From contig JAKCOZ010000102.1 in the NCBI GenBank assembly GCA_022605955.1, positions 186,001-250,000 of the forward strand: 64,000 bases of DNA, in the 5' to 3' direction. Shown here in pieces: positions 51,000 to 61,521 of this stretch. The notes under the pieces are model-generated. The model was not told the origin of the DNA. It saw only the letters and a list, made by a program, of their open reading frames with translations, and made no database searches. Numbering within the stretch: the first letter of the stretch is position 1; each line of letters begins with the position of its first letter. The DNA comes from Rallus limicola (Eukaryota; Chordata; Aves; Gruiformes; Rallidae). Position numbers and translations under genes: made by a program.

Positions 51000-51270
51000 T
51001 GGCTGTGTTTTCTCCCTGGGGCATGCTGGAAGGTGAGTTCTTGGGTCCTCAGCTTCCAGGTGGTATTTGCCGCTGCATCCCAGATGGCGTGTCTGGTGGT
51101 GTTGTTTCTGTGGACTTCACTTCCGGGCAGCACAAGTAGTTGGAGCCCGATGGTTGTTTTTCTTACCAGCTGCAAGTAGTTTTGTGCAGCTTTCCAGAAC
51201 TCCTGAAAAAGATACTGTTCTCTATGCCCTCGTGGTTTTCCCTGACTCTTTATGGAGCAGCATTTCTGTT
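51000..51270 (+). repeat. Spacer repeat R, partial copy 3
   Basis: CATGCTGGAAGGTGAG, CCTCAGCTTCCAGGTGGTAT and the following GCAGCTTTCCAGAACTCCTG match the 50410-50600 part of copy 2 in order. It stops at the inverted A unit. Confidence 0.55.
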
Positions 51271-51285
51271 CTTTGGGCTTTCTTT

Positions 51286-52781
51286 GAGACTTAACTGTGT
51301 TCCTGAGGATTGGGAAGCCCTGGTGCCACCAAAGCACCTAATTGGACATGCCTCAGGGGTTAAGCCCAGCCGCCCCCAGCCACCCAGAGCAATCTGAGGT
51401 GAGTTGGAATGCAAAAGGGGTTTAACCTCTGCCAAATTAGCCTACCTGGTGGTGGATTGTGGCAGCCATCTGCCTCGGGATGGTAGGGCTTGCCGTGCGC
51501 TGTCTGCCTCGGGATGGTAGAGCTTGCCGTGTGTTGTCTGCCTCAGGATGGTAGGACTTGCCGTGCGCCGTCTTGGACTGATGGCCCATTGCAGTTGCTG
51601 CAGCTTGGCTGGCTCTGATTTAGGTGTGTGCCAGCAGGTATGGGCAGGGTGTTGGGCAGTTAGCATGGCTAACTGTGTGTGAGTGTGAAATGTTTTTATT
51701 CCAAACCTAAGAGCTGAGACTTGAGTAAACCTTCTACAACAAACGCAGCCAGGGGATTTTCAGTTGATCTTCTGCTGGCCCAGTAGTTTCTTTGTCTCCT
51801 GCTGCTGGCTGCACTGAGAGTTGACTGTTGTGACTGCACGCCTCTGCCCGCCATGGGATGGCAGCGGGGAGAGTTGCTTAAGTGCCCTGACCTCTCCGTG
51901 CCCCGCGCTAAAAAGCAGCATAAGCTCTGGAACTGTGCAGCGATGAGATGGCATCCGGGGGACTTGCCTCGGCGTGGCCACCCCTATGTGACGGAGCTAA
52001 GGCGAACTATTGGTCAAGGTAGGAGAATGGACGGTGGGGAATGGGTTTTGGCAGTTCCTTGTCCTGTGACTTTGGCTTTTGCTTTGGCAGGCTATGCGGG
52101 CAGCATCGGTGGGACACTGCGACCTGTGCGAGCGCATCGAGAAGGTGAAGCCATCGTCTCTGTATCGGGCTAGTCATGCAGCTTGTGCGTTTGTGTTGGG
52201 CTTGTCTCACGTGGTGTGCCTGGGTGTTTTGGTGGTGGAAAGTGTAGCGTGCTGTCCTTAGTTTTGTTACAAGGCAGGGGATTTTGGAAATCAGCTCTTG
52301 GAATTCATTCTAATACGCAGTGGGGACCGGGTTATGAATCTGTATAGGTGTGTGAGGTAACCTCATGAATCTGTATCATTGGAGAGAGTAGAACGCAGAA
52401 GAACTGGCACGTAAGTGGGTGCGTCTGCAGCGGATCGGTCATCCCTTGTGCACCCAGCGCTGAACCGTGACAACGAGCAACAAATGGAATTCCCCACCTG
52501 ATGTGCAGTCGCTTCGGACTGATGGCAGGCTGCAGCTGTGTGATGGTAGGTATGGCAGTCGCAGTCATTTGCACGCTTGCTGTCAAGCGTGTGGTTGTGC
52601 TCTCCCTTGTTCTCAAGCACGCTCTCTTTTCCACAATTTTCTCTTTCGGTCCCCCATTCTCTTGCCCGCTGGTAGTTGGCCCAATACAGCGACTGGAACC
52701 CTGACGCTGTTCTGAGTCTTAACTGTGTTCCTGAGGGTTGGGAAGCCCTGGTCCCACCAAAGCAACTAATTGGACATGCCT
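51286..52781 (-). repeat. Isolated A unit in reverse orientation
   Basis: This is a single complete type I unit (with the 31-bp segment, CA/TG run, module and intron-like interval) reading opposite to array A. It begins and ends in the same part of the unit, so about 68 bp (51286-51353 and 52714-52781) occur at both ends with roughly four differences. It is longer than array units because of a 34-bp triplication. It has lost several CpGs found in the array. The right end fuses directly to satellite B at ATGCC|TTGGTCTC. Confidence 0.95.
51471..51572 (+). repeat. 34-bp triplication within the inverted A unit
   Basis: Three tandem copies begin at 51471, 51505 and 51539 (TGCCTC(G/A)GGATGGTAG(G/A)...). 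Array units hold one copy. The 68 extra bases explain the unit's longer size. Confidence 0.93.
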
Positions 52782-55700
52782 TGGTCTCTGCCGGGGCAGA
52801 TTTCCATTGAAAAAACAGACGGAATGTCTGGGACTAGCTCCCAAAGGCAGCAAGTCAAGACTGAAAGAAATACCTGGCCTGATACTGCCCATGGCATCCC
52901 ACAAGCAGCCCCTGTAATGGTGAGCTAAGGACTTTGCTCTTCAAGAGAACCCTCCTAATGCTACTTCCCATGGCACTGGTCTCTTTTGAAGCAGCCTTCC
53001 ATTGAAAAAACAGCCTGAACGTCCGGGACTAGATCCCAAAGAAAGCAAATCAAGACTGAAAGAAACACCTGGCCTAATACCATGCAAGCCCAGAAGGAGC
53101 ATCTGTCACCCTGGGGCTAAGGACTTTGCTCTTTTGGGGAACACTCCTAATGCTACTTCCCTAGGCATTGGTCTCTGCCGGAGAAGGCTTCCATTGAAAA
53201 AAACAGACCGAACGTCTGAGTCTAGCTCACAAATGAAAGAAGTCAACACTGAGAGAAATACCTGGCCTGATACCACCCATGGCAGCCCACAAGCAGACCC
53301 TGTCACCCTGGGGGTAAGGACTTTTCTCTTCCAGAGAACCTTCCTAATGCAACTTCCCTAGGCATTGGTCTAGGCCGGAGAAGCCTTCCATTGAAAAAAC
53401 AGCCTGAACGTCCGGGACTAGCTCCCAAAGGCAGCAAATCAAGACTGAAAGAAATACCTGGCCTGATACCGCCCCTGGCATCCCACAAGCAGACCCTGTC
53501 ACCCTGGGGCTAAGGACTTTGCTCTTTTGGGGAAAACTCCTAATGCTAGTTCCCTAGGTATTGGTGTGTGATGGAGCAGCGTTCCATTGAAAAAACAGAC
53601 CGAACGTCCGGGACTACCTCCCAAAGGCAGCAAGTCAAGACTGAAAGAAATACCTGGCCTGATAATGCCCATGGCATCCCACAAGCAGACACTGTCAACC
53701 TGGGGCTAAGGAATTTGCTCTTCCAGAGAACTTTCCTAATGATACTTCCCTAGGCATTGCTCTCTGCCATAGCAGCCTTCCATTGAAAAAACACCCTGAA
53801 AGACTGGGAATAGCTCCCAAAGGCATCAAGTCAAGACTGAAAGAAATACCTGGCCTGATACCGCCCATGGCAGCCCACAAGCAGCAACTGTAACCGTGAG
53901 CTAAGGACTTTGCTCTTTTGGGGAACACTCCTAATGCTACTTCCCTAGGCATTGCTCTTCGCCAGAGAAGACTTCCATTGAAAAAACAGCCCGAAAGTCT
54001 GGGACTAGCTCTCAAAGGCAGCAAGTCAAGACTGAAAGAAATATGTGACCTGATACAGCCCATGGCAGCCAACAAGCAACCCTTGTAACGGTGAGCTAAG
54101 GACTTTGCTCTTACAGAGAACCCTCCTAATGCTACTTCCTTAGGCATTGGTCTTCGCCATAGCAGCCTTCCATTGAAAAAACAGCCTGAACGTCCGGGAC
54201 TAGCTCCCAAAGGCAGCAAGTCAAGACTTAAAGAAATACCTGGCCTGATACCGCCCATGGCAGCCCACAATCACCCACTCTAATGGTGAGCTAAGGACTT
54301 TTCTCTTCCAGAGAACCCTCCTAATGCTACTTCCCATGGCATTGGTCTTCGCCAGAGCAGCCTTCCATTGAAAAAACAGCCTGAACGTCCGGGACTAGCT
54401 CCCAAAGGCAGCAAGTCAAGACTGAAAGAAATACCTGGCCTGATACCGCCCATGGCAGCCCACAAGCAGACCCTGTCACCCTGGGGCTAAGGACTTTGCT
54501 CTTCCAGAGAACCCTCCTAATGCTACTTCCCCAGGCATTGGTCTCTGCCATAGCAGCCTTCCATTGAAAAAACAGCCCAAATGTCTGGGACTAGGTTTCA
54601 AAGGCAGCAAGTCAAGACTGAAAGAAATACCTGGCCTGATACCGCCCATGGCAGCCCACAAGCAGACCCTGTCACCCTGGGGATAAGGACTTTGCTCATT
54701 TGGGGAATAGTCCTAATGCTACTTCCCTAGGCATTGGACTCTGCCATAGAAGCCTTCCATTGAAAAAACAGCCCGAAAGTCTGGGACTATCTCTCAAAGG
54801 CAGCAAATCAAGACTGAAAGAAATACCTGGCCTGATACCGCCCATGGCAGCCCACAAGCAACATCTGTCACTCTGGGGCTAAGGTCTTTGCTCTTTTGGG
54901 GAACATTCCTAATGCTACTTCCCTAGGCTTTGGTCTTCGCCGGAGAAGACTTCCATTGAAAAAGCAGCCCGAAAGTCTGGGACTAGATACCAAAGGCAGC
55001 AAGTCAAGAATGAAAGACATACCTGGCCTGATACCGCCCATGGCAGCCCACAAAAAGACTATTGCACTTAGGGGCTAAGGAATATCTTCTTCTGGGGAAC
55101 CCTCCTAATGCTACATCTGTAGGCATTGGTCTCTGCTTAAGCAGCCTTCCATTAAAAAACAGCCCGAACGTCCGTGACTAGCTCTCAAAGGCAGCAAATC
55201 AAGACTGAAAGAAATACCTGGCCTGATACTGCCCATGGCAGCCCACAAGCAGCCCCTGTAATCGTAGGGCTAAGGACTTTGCTCTTCTGGGAAACCATCT
55301 TAATGCTACTTCCCTAGGCATTGGTCTTCGCCATAGCTGCCTTCCATTGAAAAAACAGCCCGAACATCCGGGACTAGCTCTCAAAGGCAGCAAGTCAAGA
55401 CTGAGAGAAATACCTGGCCTGATACCGCCCATGGCAGCCCACAAGCAACATCTCTCACTCTGGGGCTAAGGTCTTTGCTCTTTTGGGGAACATTCCTAAT
55501 GCTACTTCCCTAGGCATTGGTCTCTGCTGAAGCAGCCTTCCATTGAAAAAACAGCCTAAATGTCAGGGACTAGCTCCCAAAGGCAGCAAGTCAAGACTGA
55601 AAGAAATACCTGACCTGATAATGCCCATGGCATCCCACAAGAAGAAACTGTCACCCTGGTGTTAAGGACTTTGCTCTTCCAGAGAACCCTCCTAATGCTA

Positions 55701-56132
55701 CTTCCCTAGGCATTGCTCTCTGCTGAAGAAGCCTTCCATTGAAAAAACAGCCACAAAGTCTGGTACTAGCTCCCAAAGGCATCAAGTCAAGACTGAAAGA
55801 AATACCTGGCCTGATACAGCCCATGGCAGCCCACAAGCAGACCCTGCCACCCTTCGGCTAAGGATTTTCCTATTCTGGGAAAACTCTTAATGCTACTTCG
55901 CTAGGCATTGGTCTTCGCCGGAGAAGACTTCCATTGAAAAAACAGCCTGAATGTCTAGTACTAGATCATAAAGGCAGCAACTCAAGACTAAAAGAAATAC
56001 CTGGCCTGATACTGCCCATAGCAGCCCAGAAGGAGCATCTGTCAACCTGGGGCTAAGGACTTTGCTCTTTTGGGGAACACTCCTAATACTACTTCCCTAG
56101 GCATTGGTCTTCGCCAGAGAAGACTTCCATTG

Positions 56133-56164
56133 AGAGCTAGTCCCGGATGTTCGGGCTGTTTTTT
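56133..56164 (-). repeat. 32-bp micro-inversion in one B monomer
   Basis: After CCATTG the monomer reads AGAGCTAGTCCCGG...GGGCTGTTTTTT and then CAAAGGCAGC. This is the exact reverse complement of the normal AAAAAACAGCCC...GGGACTAGCTCT found in the monomer near 55350. The border TTG/CAA gives 3 bp of inverted microhomology. Confidence 0.97.
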
Positions 56165-57225
56165 CAAAGGCAGCAAGTCAAGACTGAAAGAAATACCTGG
56201 CCTGATACCGCCCATGGCAGCCCACAAGCAGACCCTGTCACCCTGGGGCTAAGGACTTTGCTCTTCCAGAGAACCCTCCTAATGCTACTTCCCTAGGCAT
56301 TGGTCTCTACGGAAGCAACCTTCCATCGAAAAAACAGCCCAAACGTCCGGGACTAGCTCTCAGAGGCAGCAAGTCAAGACTGAAAGAAATACCTGCCCTG
56401 ATACCGCCCATGGCAGCCCACAAGCAGCCCCTGTAACGGTGAGCTAAGGACTTTGCTCTTCCAGAGAACCCTCCTAATGCTACTTCCCATGGCATTGGTC
56501 TTCGCCAGAGCAGCCTTCCATTGAAAAAACAGCCCAAAAATCTGGGACTAGCTCTCAAAGACAGCAAGTCAAGACTGAAAGAAATACGTGACCTGATACC
56601 GCCCATGGCAGCCCACAAGCAGCATTTGTGACCCTGGGTCTAAGGACTTTGCTCTTCCAGAGAACTTTCCTAATGCTACTTCAGTAGGCACTGGTCTCTG
56701 CTGAAGCAGCCTTCCACTGAAAAAACAGCCCAAACGTCCGGGACTAGCTCTCAAGGCAGCAAGTCAAGACTGAAAGAAATACCTGGCCTGATACCGCCCA
56801 TGGCAGCCCACAAGCAGCATCTGTCACTCTGGGGCTAAGGACTTTGCTCTTTTGGGGAACCCTTCTAATGCTACTTCTCTAGGCATTGGTCTCAGCCGGA
56901 GCAGTCTTCCATACACAAAACAGACCAAACGTCCGGGACTAGCTCTCAAAGGCAGCAAGTCAAGACTGAAAGAAATACCTGGCCTGATACCGCCCATGGC
57001 AGCCCACAAGCAGCACCTGTAACCGTGAGCTAAGGACTTTGCTCTTCCAGAGAACTTTCCTAATGCTACTTCCCTAGGCATTGGTCTCTGCTGAAGCAGC
57101 CTTCCATTGAAAAAACAGCCCGAAAGTCTGGGACTATCTCTCAAAGGCAGCAAATGAAGACTGAAAGAAATATCGGGCCTGATACCGCCCATGGCAGCCC
57201 ACAAGCAACCTCTGTCCCTCTGGGG

Positions 57226-59704
57226 CTAAGGACTTTGCTCTTCCAGAGAACCCTCCTAATGCTACTTCCCTAGGCATTGGTCTCGGCTGAAGAAACCTTC
57301 CATTGAAAAAACAGCCCGAACATCCGGGACTAGCTCTCAAATGCAGCAAGCAAAGACTTAAAGAAATACCTGGCCTGATGCTGCCCAAGGCAGCCCACAA
57401 CGTGACCGTGTCACCCTGGGGCTAGAGACTTTGGTTGTCTGGGAAACCCGCCTTATGCTACTTCCCTAGGCATTGTTCTCTGCTGAAGCAGCCTTTCATT
57501 GAAAAAACAGACCGAACGTCTGAGTCTAGCTCACAAAGGAAAGAAGTCAAAACTGAAAGAAATACCTGGCCTGATACCACCCATGGCATCCCACAAGCAG
57601 CCCCTGTAACCCAGGGGCTAAAGACTTTGCTCTTCCAGAGAACTTTCCTAATGCTACTTCCCTAGGCATTGGTCTAGGCCGGAGAAGACTTCCATTGAAA
57701 AAACAGACCGAAAGTCTGGGACTAGCTCTCAAAGGCAGCAAGTCAAGACTGAAAGAAATACCTGGCTTGATACTGCCCATGCCATCCCACAAGCAGACCC
57801 TGCCACCCTGAGGCTAAGCATTTTATTCTTCTGGGAAAAACTCTTAATGCTACTTCCCTAGGCATTGGTCTTCGCCGGAGAAGACTTCCATTGAAAAAAC
57901 AGCCCGAACGTCTGGGACTAGCTCTCAAAGGCAGCAAGTCAAGACTGAAAGAAATACCTGGCCTGATACCACCCATGTCATCCCACAAGCAGACCCTGTA
58001 ACCCTGGGGGTAAGGACTTTGCTCTTCCAGAGAACCCTCCTAATGCTACTTTCCTAGGCATTGGTCTCAGCCGGCGCAGTCGTCCATTGAAAAAACAGAC
58101 CGAACGTCCGGGACTAGCTCTCAAAGTCAGCAAGTCAAGACTGAAAGAAATACGTGACCTGATACCGCCCATGGCAGCCCACAAGCAGCATCTGTCACTC
58201 TGGTGCTAAGGACTTTGCTCTTTTGGGGAACACTCCTAATGCTACTTCCCTAGGCATTGCTCTTCTCCAGAGAAGACTTCCATTGAAAAAACAGCCCGAA
58301 AGTCTGGGACTAGCTCTCAAAGGCAGCAAGTCAAGACTGAAAGAAATACGTGACCTGATACCGCCCATGGCAGCAGACAAGCAACCCTTGTAACAGTGAG
58401 CTAAGGACTTTGCTCTTACAGAGAACCCTCCTAATGCTACTTCCTTAGGCATTGGTCTTCGCCATAGCAGCCTTCCATTGAAAAAACAGCCCGAACGTCC
58501 GGGACTAGCTCTCAAAGGCAGCAAGTCAAGACTGAAAGAAATACCTGGCCTGATACCGCCCATGGCAGCCCACGAGCAACCATTGTAACGGTGAGCTAAG
58601 GACTTTGCTCTTACAGAGAACCCTCCTAATGCTACTTCCCATGGCATTGGTCTTCGCCAGAGCAGCCTTCCATTGAAAAAACAGCCCTGAACGTCCGGGA
58701 CTAGCTCCCAAAGGCAGCAAGTCAAGACTTAAAGAAATACCTGGCCTGATACCGCCCATGGCAGCCCACAATCACCCACTCTAATGGTGAGCTAAGGACT
58801 TTGCTCTTCCAGAGAACCCTCCTAATGCTACTTCCCATGGCATTGCTCTTCGCCAGAGCAGCCTTCCATTGAAAAAACAGCCCTGAACGTCCGGGACTAG
58901 CTCCCAAAGGCAGCAAGTCAAGACTGAAAGAAATACCTGGCCTGATACCGCCCATGGCAGCCCACAAGCAGCCCCTGTAACGGTGAGCTAAGGACTTTGC
59001 TCTTCCAGAGAACCCTCCTAATGCTACTTCCCTAGGCATTGGTCTCTGCCATAGCAGCCGTCCATTGAAAAAACAGCCCGAATGTCTGGGACTAGGTTTC
59101 AAAGGCAGCAAGTCAAGACTGAAAGAAATACCTGGCCTGATACCGCCCATGGCAGCCCACAAGCAGCATCTGTCACTCTGGTGCTAAGGACTTTGCTCTT
59201 TTGGGGAACACTCCTAATGCTACTTCCCTAGGCATTGCTCTTCACCAGAGAAGACTTCCATTGAAAAAACAGCCTGAACGTCTGGGACTAGCTCTCAAAG
59301 GCAGCAAGTCAAGACTGAAAGAAACACGTGACCTGATACCGCCCATGGCAGCCCACAAGCAGCATTTGTGACCCTTGGTCTAAGGACTTTGCTCTTCCAG
59401 AGAAGTTTCCTAATGCTACTTCAGTAGGCATTGGTCTCTGCTGAAGCAGCCTTCCATTGAAAAAACAGCCCGAACGTCCGGGACTAGCTCCCTAAGGCAG
59501 CAAGTCAAGACTGAAAGAAATACCTGCCCTGATACCGCCCATGGCAGCCCACGAGCAACCATTGTAACGGTGAGCTAAGGACTTTGCTCTTACAGAGAAC
59601 CCTCCTAATGCTACTTCCTTAGGCATTGGTCTCTGCTGAAGCAGCCTTCCATTGAAAAAACAGCCCGAACATCCGGGACTAGCTCTCAAAGGCAGCAAGT
59701 CAAG
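57226..59704 (+). repeat. Satellite B higher-order repeat, copy 1
   Basis: The sequence from CTAAGGACTTTGCTC at 57226 matches 61522 onward at a constant offset of 4296 bp (about 22 monomers). I see only scattered changes, for example TTTTATTC versus TTTTCTTC near 57822/62118 and a short cluster near 58640/62936. Confidence 0.9.
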
Positions 59705-60530
59705 ACTGAGAGAAATACCTGGCTTGATGCCGCCCATGGCAGCCCACAAGCAGACCCTGTCACCTTGGGGCTAAGGACTTTGCTCATTTGGGGAATAGTC
59801 CTAATGCTACTTCCCTAGGCATTGGACTCTGCCATAGAAGCCTTCCATTGAAAAAACAGCCCGAAAGTCTGGGACTATCTCTCAAAGGCAGCAAATCAAG
59901 ACTGAAAGAAATACCTGGCCTGATACCGCCCATGGCAGCCCACAAGCAACATCTGCCACTCTGGGGCTAAGGTCTTTGCTCTTTTGGGGAACATTCCTAA
60001 TGCTACTTCCCTAGGCTTTGGTCTTCGCCGGCGAAGACTTCCATTGAAAAAGCAGCCCGAACGTCCGGGACTAGCTCTCAAAGGCAGCAAGTCAAGACTG
60101 AAAGAAATACCTGGCCTGATAATGCCCATGGCATCCCACAAGCATACACTGTCAACCTGGGGCTAAGGACTTTGCTCATCCAGAGAACCCTCCTAATGCT
60201 ACTTCCCTAGGCCTTGGTCTCTACGGAAGCATCCTTCCATTGAAAAAACAGCCCAAACGTCCGGGACTAGCTCTCAAATGCAGCAAGTCAAGACTTAAAT
60301 ACCTGGCCTGATACCGCCCATGTCATCCCACAAGCAGACCCTGTCACCCTGGGGGTAAGGACTTTCCTCTTTTGGGGAACACTCCTAATGCTACTTCCCT
60401 AGGCATTAGTCACTGCTGGAGCAGCCTTCCATTGAAAAAAAAGCCCGAAAGTCTGGGACTAGATACCAAAGGCAGCAAGTCAAGAATGAAAGACATACCT
60501 GGCCTGATACCGCCCATGGCAGCCCACAAA

Positions 60531-60909
60531 CAGACTATGGCACTCAGGGGCTAAGGAATATCTTCTTCTGGGGAACCCTCCTAATGCTACTTCTGTAGGC
60601 ATTGGTCTCTGCTTAAGCAGCCTTCCATTAAAAAACAGCCCTAAAGTCCGTGACTAGCTCTCAAAGGCAGCAAATCAAGATTGAAAGAAATACCTGGCCA
60701 GATACCGCCCATGGCAGCCCACAGACTATGGCACTCAGGGGCTAAGGAATATCTTCTTCTGGGGAACCCTCCTAATGCTACTTCTGTAGGCATTGGTCTC
60801 TGCTTAAGCAGCCTTCCATTAAAAAACAGCCCTAAAGTCCGTGACTAGCTCTCAAAGGCAGCAAATCAAGATTGAAAGAAATACCTGGCCAGATACCGCC
60901 CATGGCAGC
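60531..60909 (+). repeat. Perfect tandem duplication of one B monomer (191 bp)
   Basis: 60531-60721 and 60722-60909 read the same from CAGACTATGGCACTCAGG through the next GATACCGCCCATGGCAGC. In contrast to their diverged neighbours, this is a duplication of a single monomer in the very recent past. Confidence 0.93.
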
Positions 60910-61521
60910 TCACAAGCAGCCCCTGTCACCCTTCGGCTAATAACTTTGCTCTTCTGGGGAACACTCCTAATGCTACTTCCCCTAGGCATTGGTCTCTGCT
61001 GAAGCAGCCTTCCATTGAAAAACTGCCCAAACGTCCGGGACTAGCTCTCAGAGGCAGCAAGTCAAGACTGAAAGAAATACCTGCCCTGATACCGCCCATG
61101 ACAGCCCACAAGCAGCTCCTGTAACCGTGAGCTAAGGACTTTACTCTTACAGAGAACCCTCCTAATGCTACTTCCCTAGGAATTGGTCTTAGCCAGAGAA
61201 GCCTTCCATTGATAAAACAGCCTGAACGTCTGGGACTAGCTCCCAAGGCAGCAAGTCAAGACTGAAAGAAATACGTGACCTGATACCGCCCATGGCAGCC
61301 CACAAGCAGCTCCTGTAACCGTGAGCTAAGGACTTTGCTCTTACAGAGAACCCTCCTAATGCTACTTCCCATGGCATTGGTCTTCGCCAGAGCAGCCTTC
61401 CATTGCAAAAACAGCCCAAAAATCTGGGACTAGCTCTCAAAGACAGCAAGTCAAGACTGAAAGAAATACGTGACCTGATACCGCCCATGGCAGCCCACAA
61501 GCAGCATTTGTGACCCTGGGT

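Noticed and set aside
53695..54270. 191-codon minus-strand ORF in satellite B, and similar ones at 58195-58725 and 62491-63021
   Set aside because: Each is a chain of the same ~61-residue reading of the monomer, joined where monomer length happens to be a multiple of three. Most monomers end in a stop.
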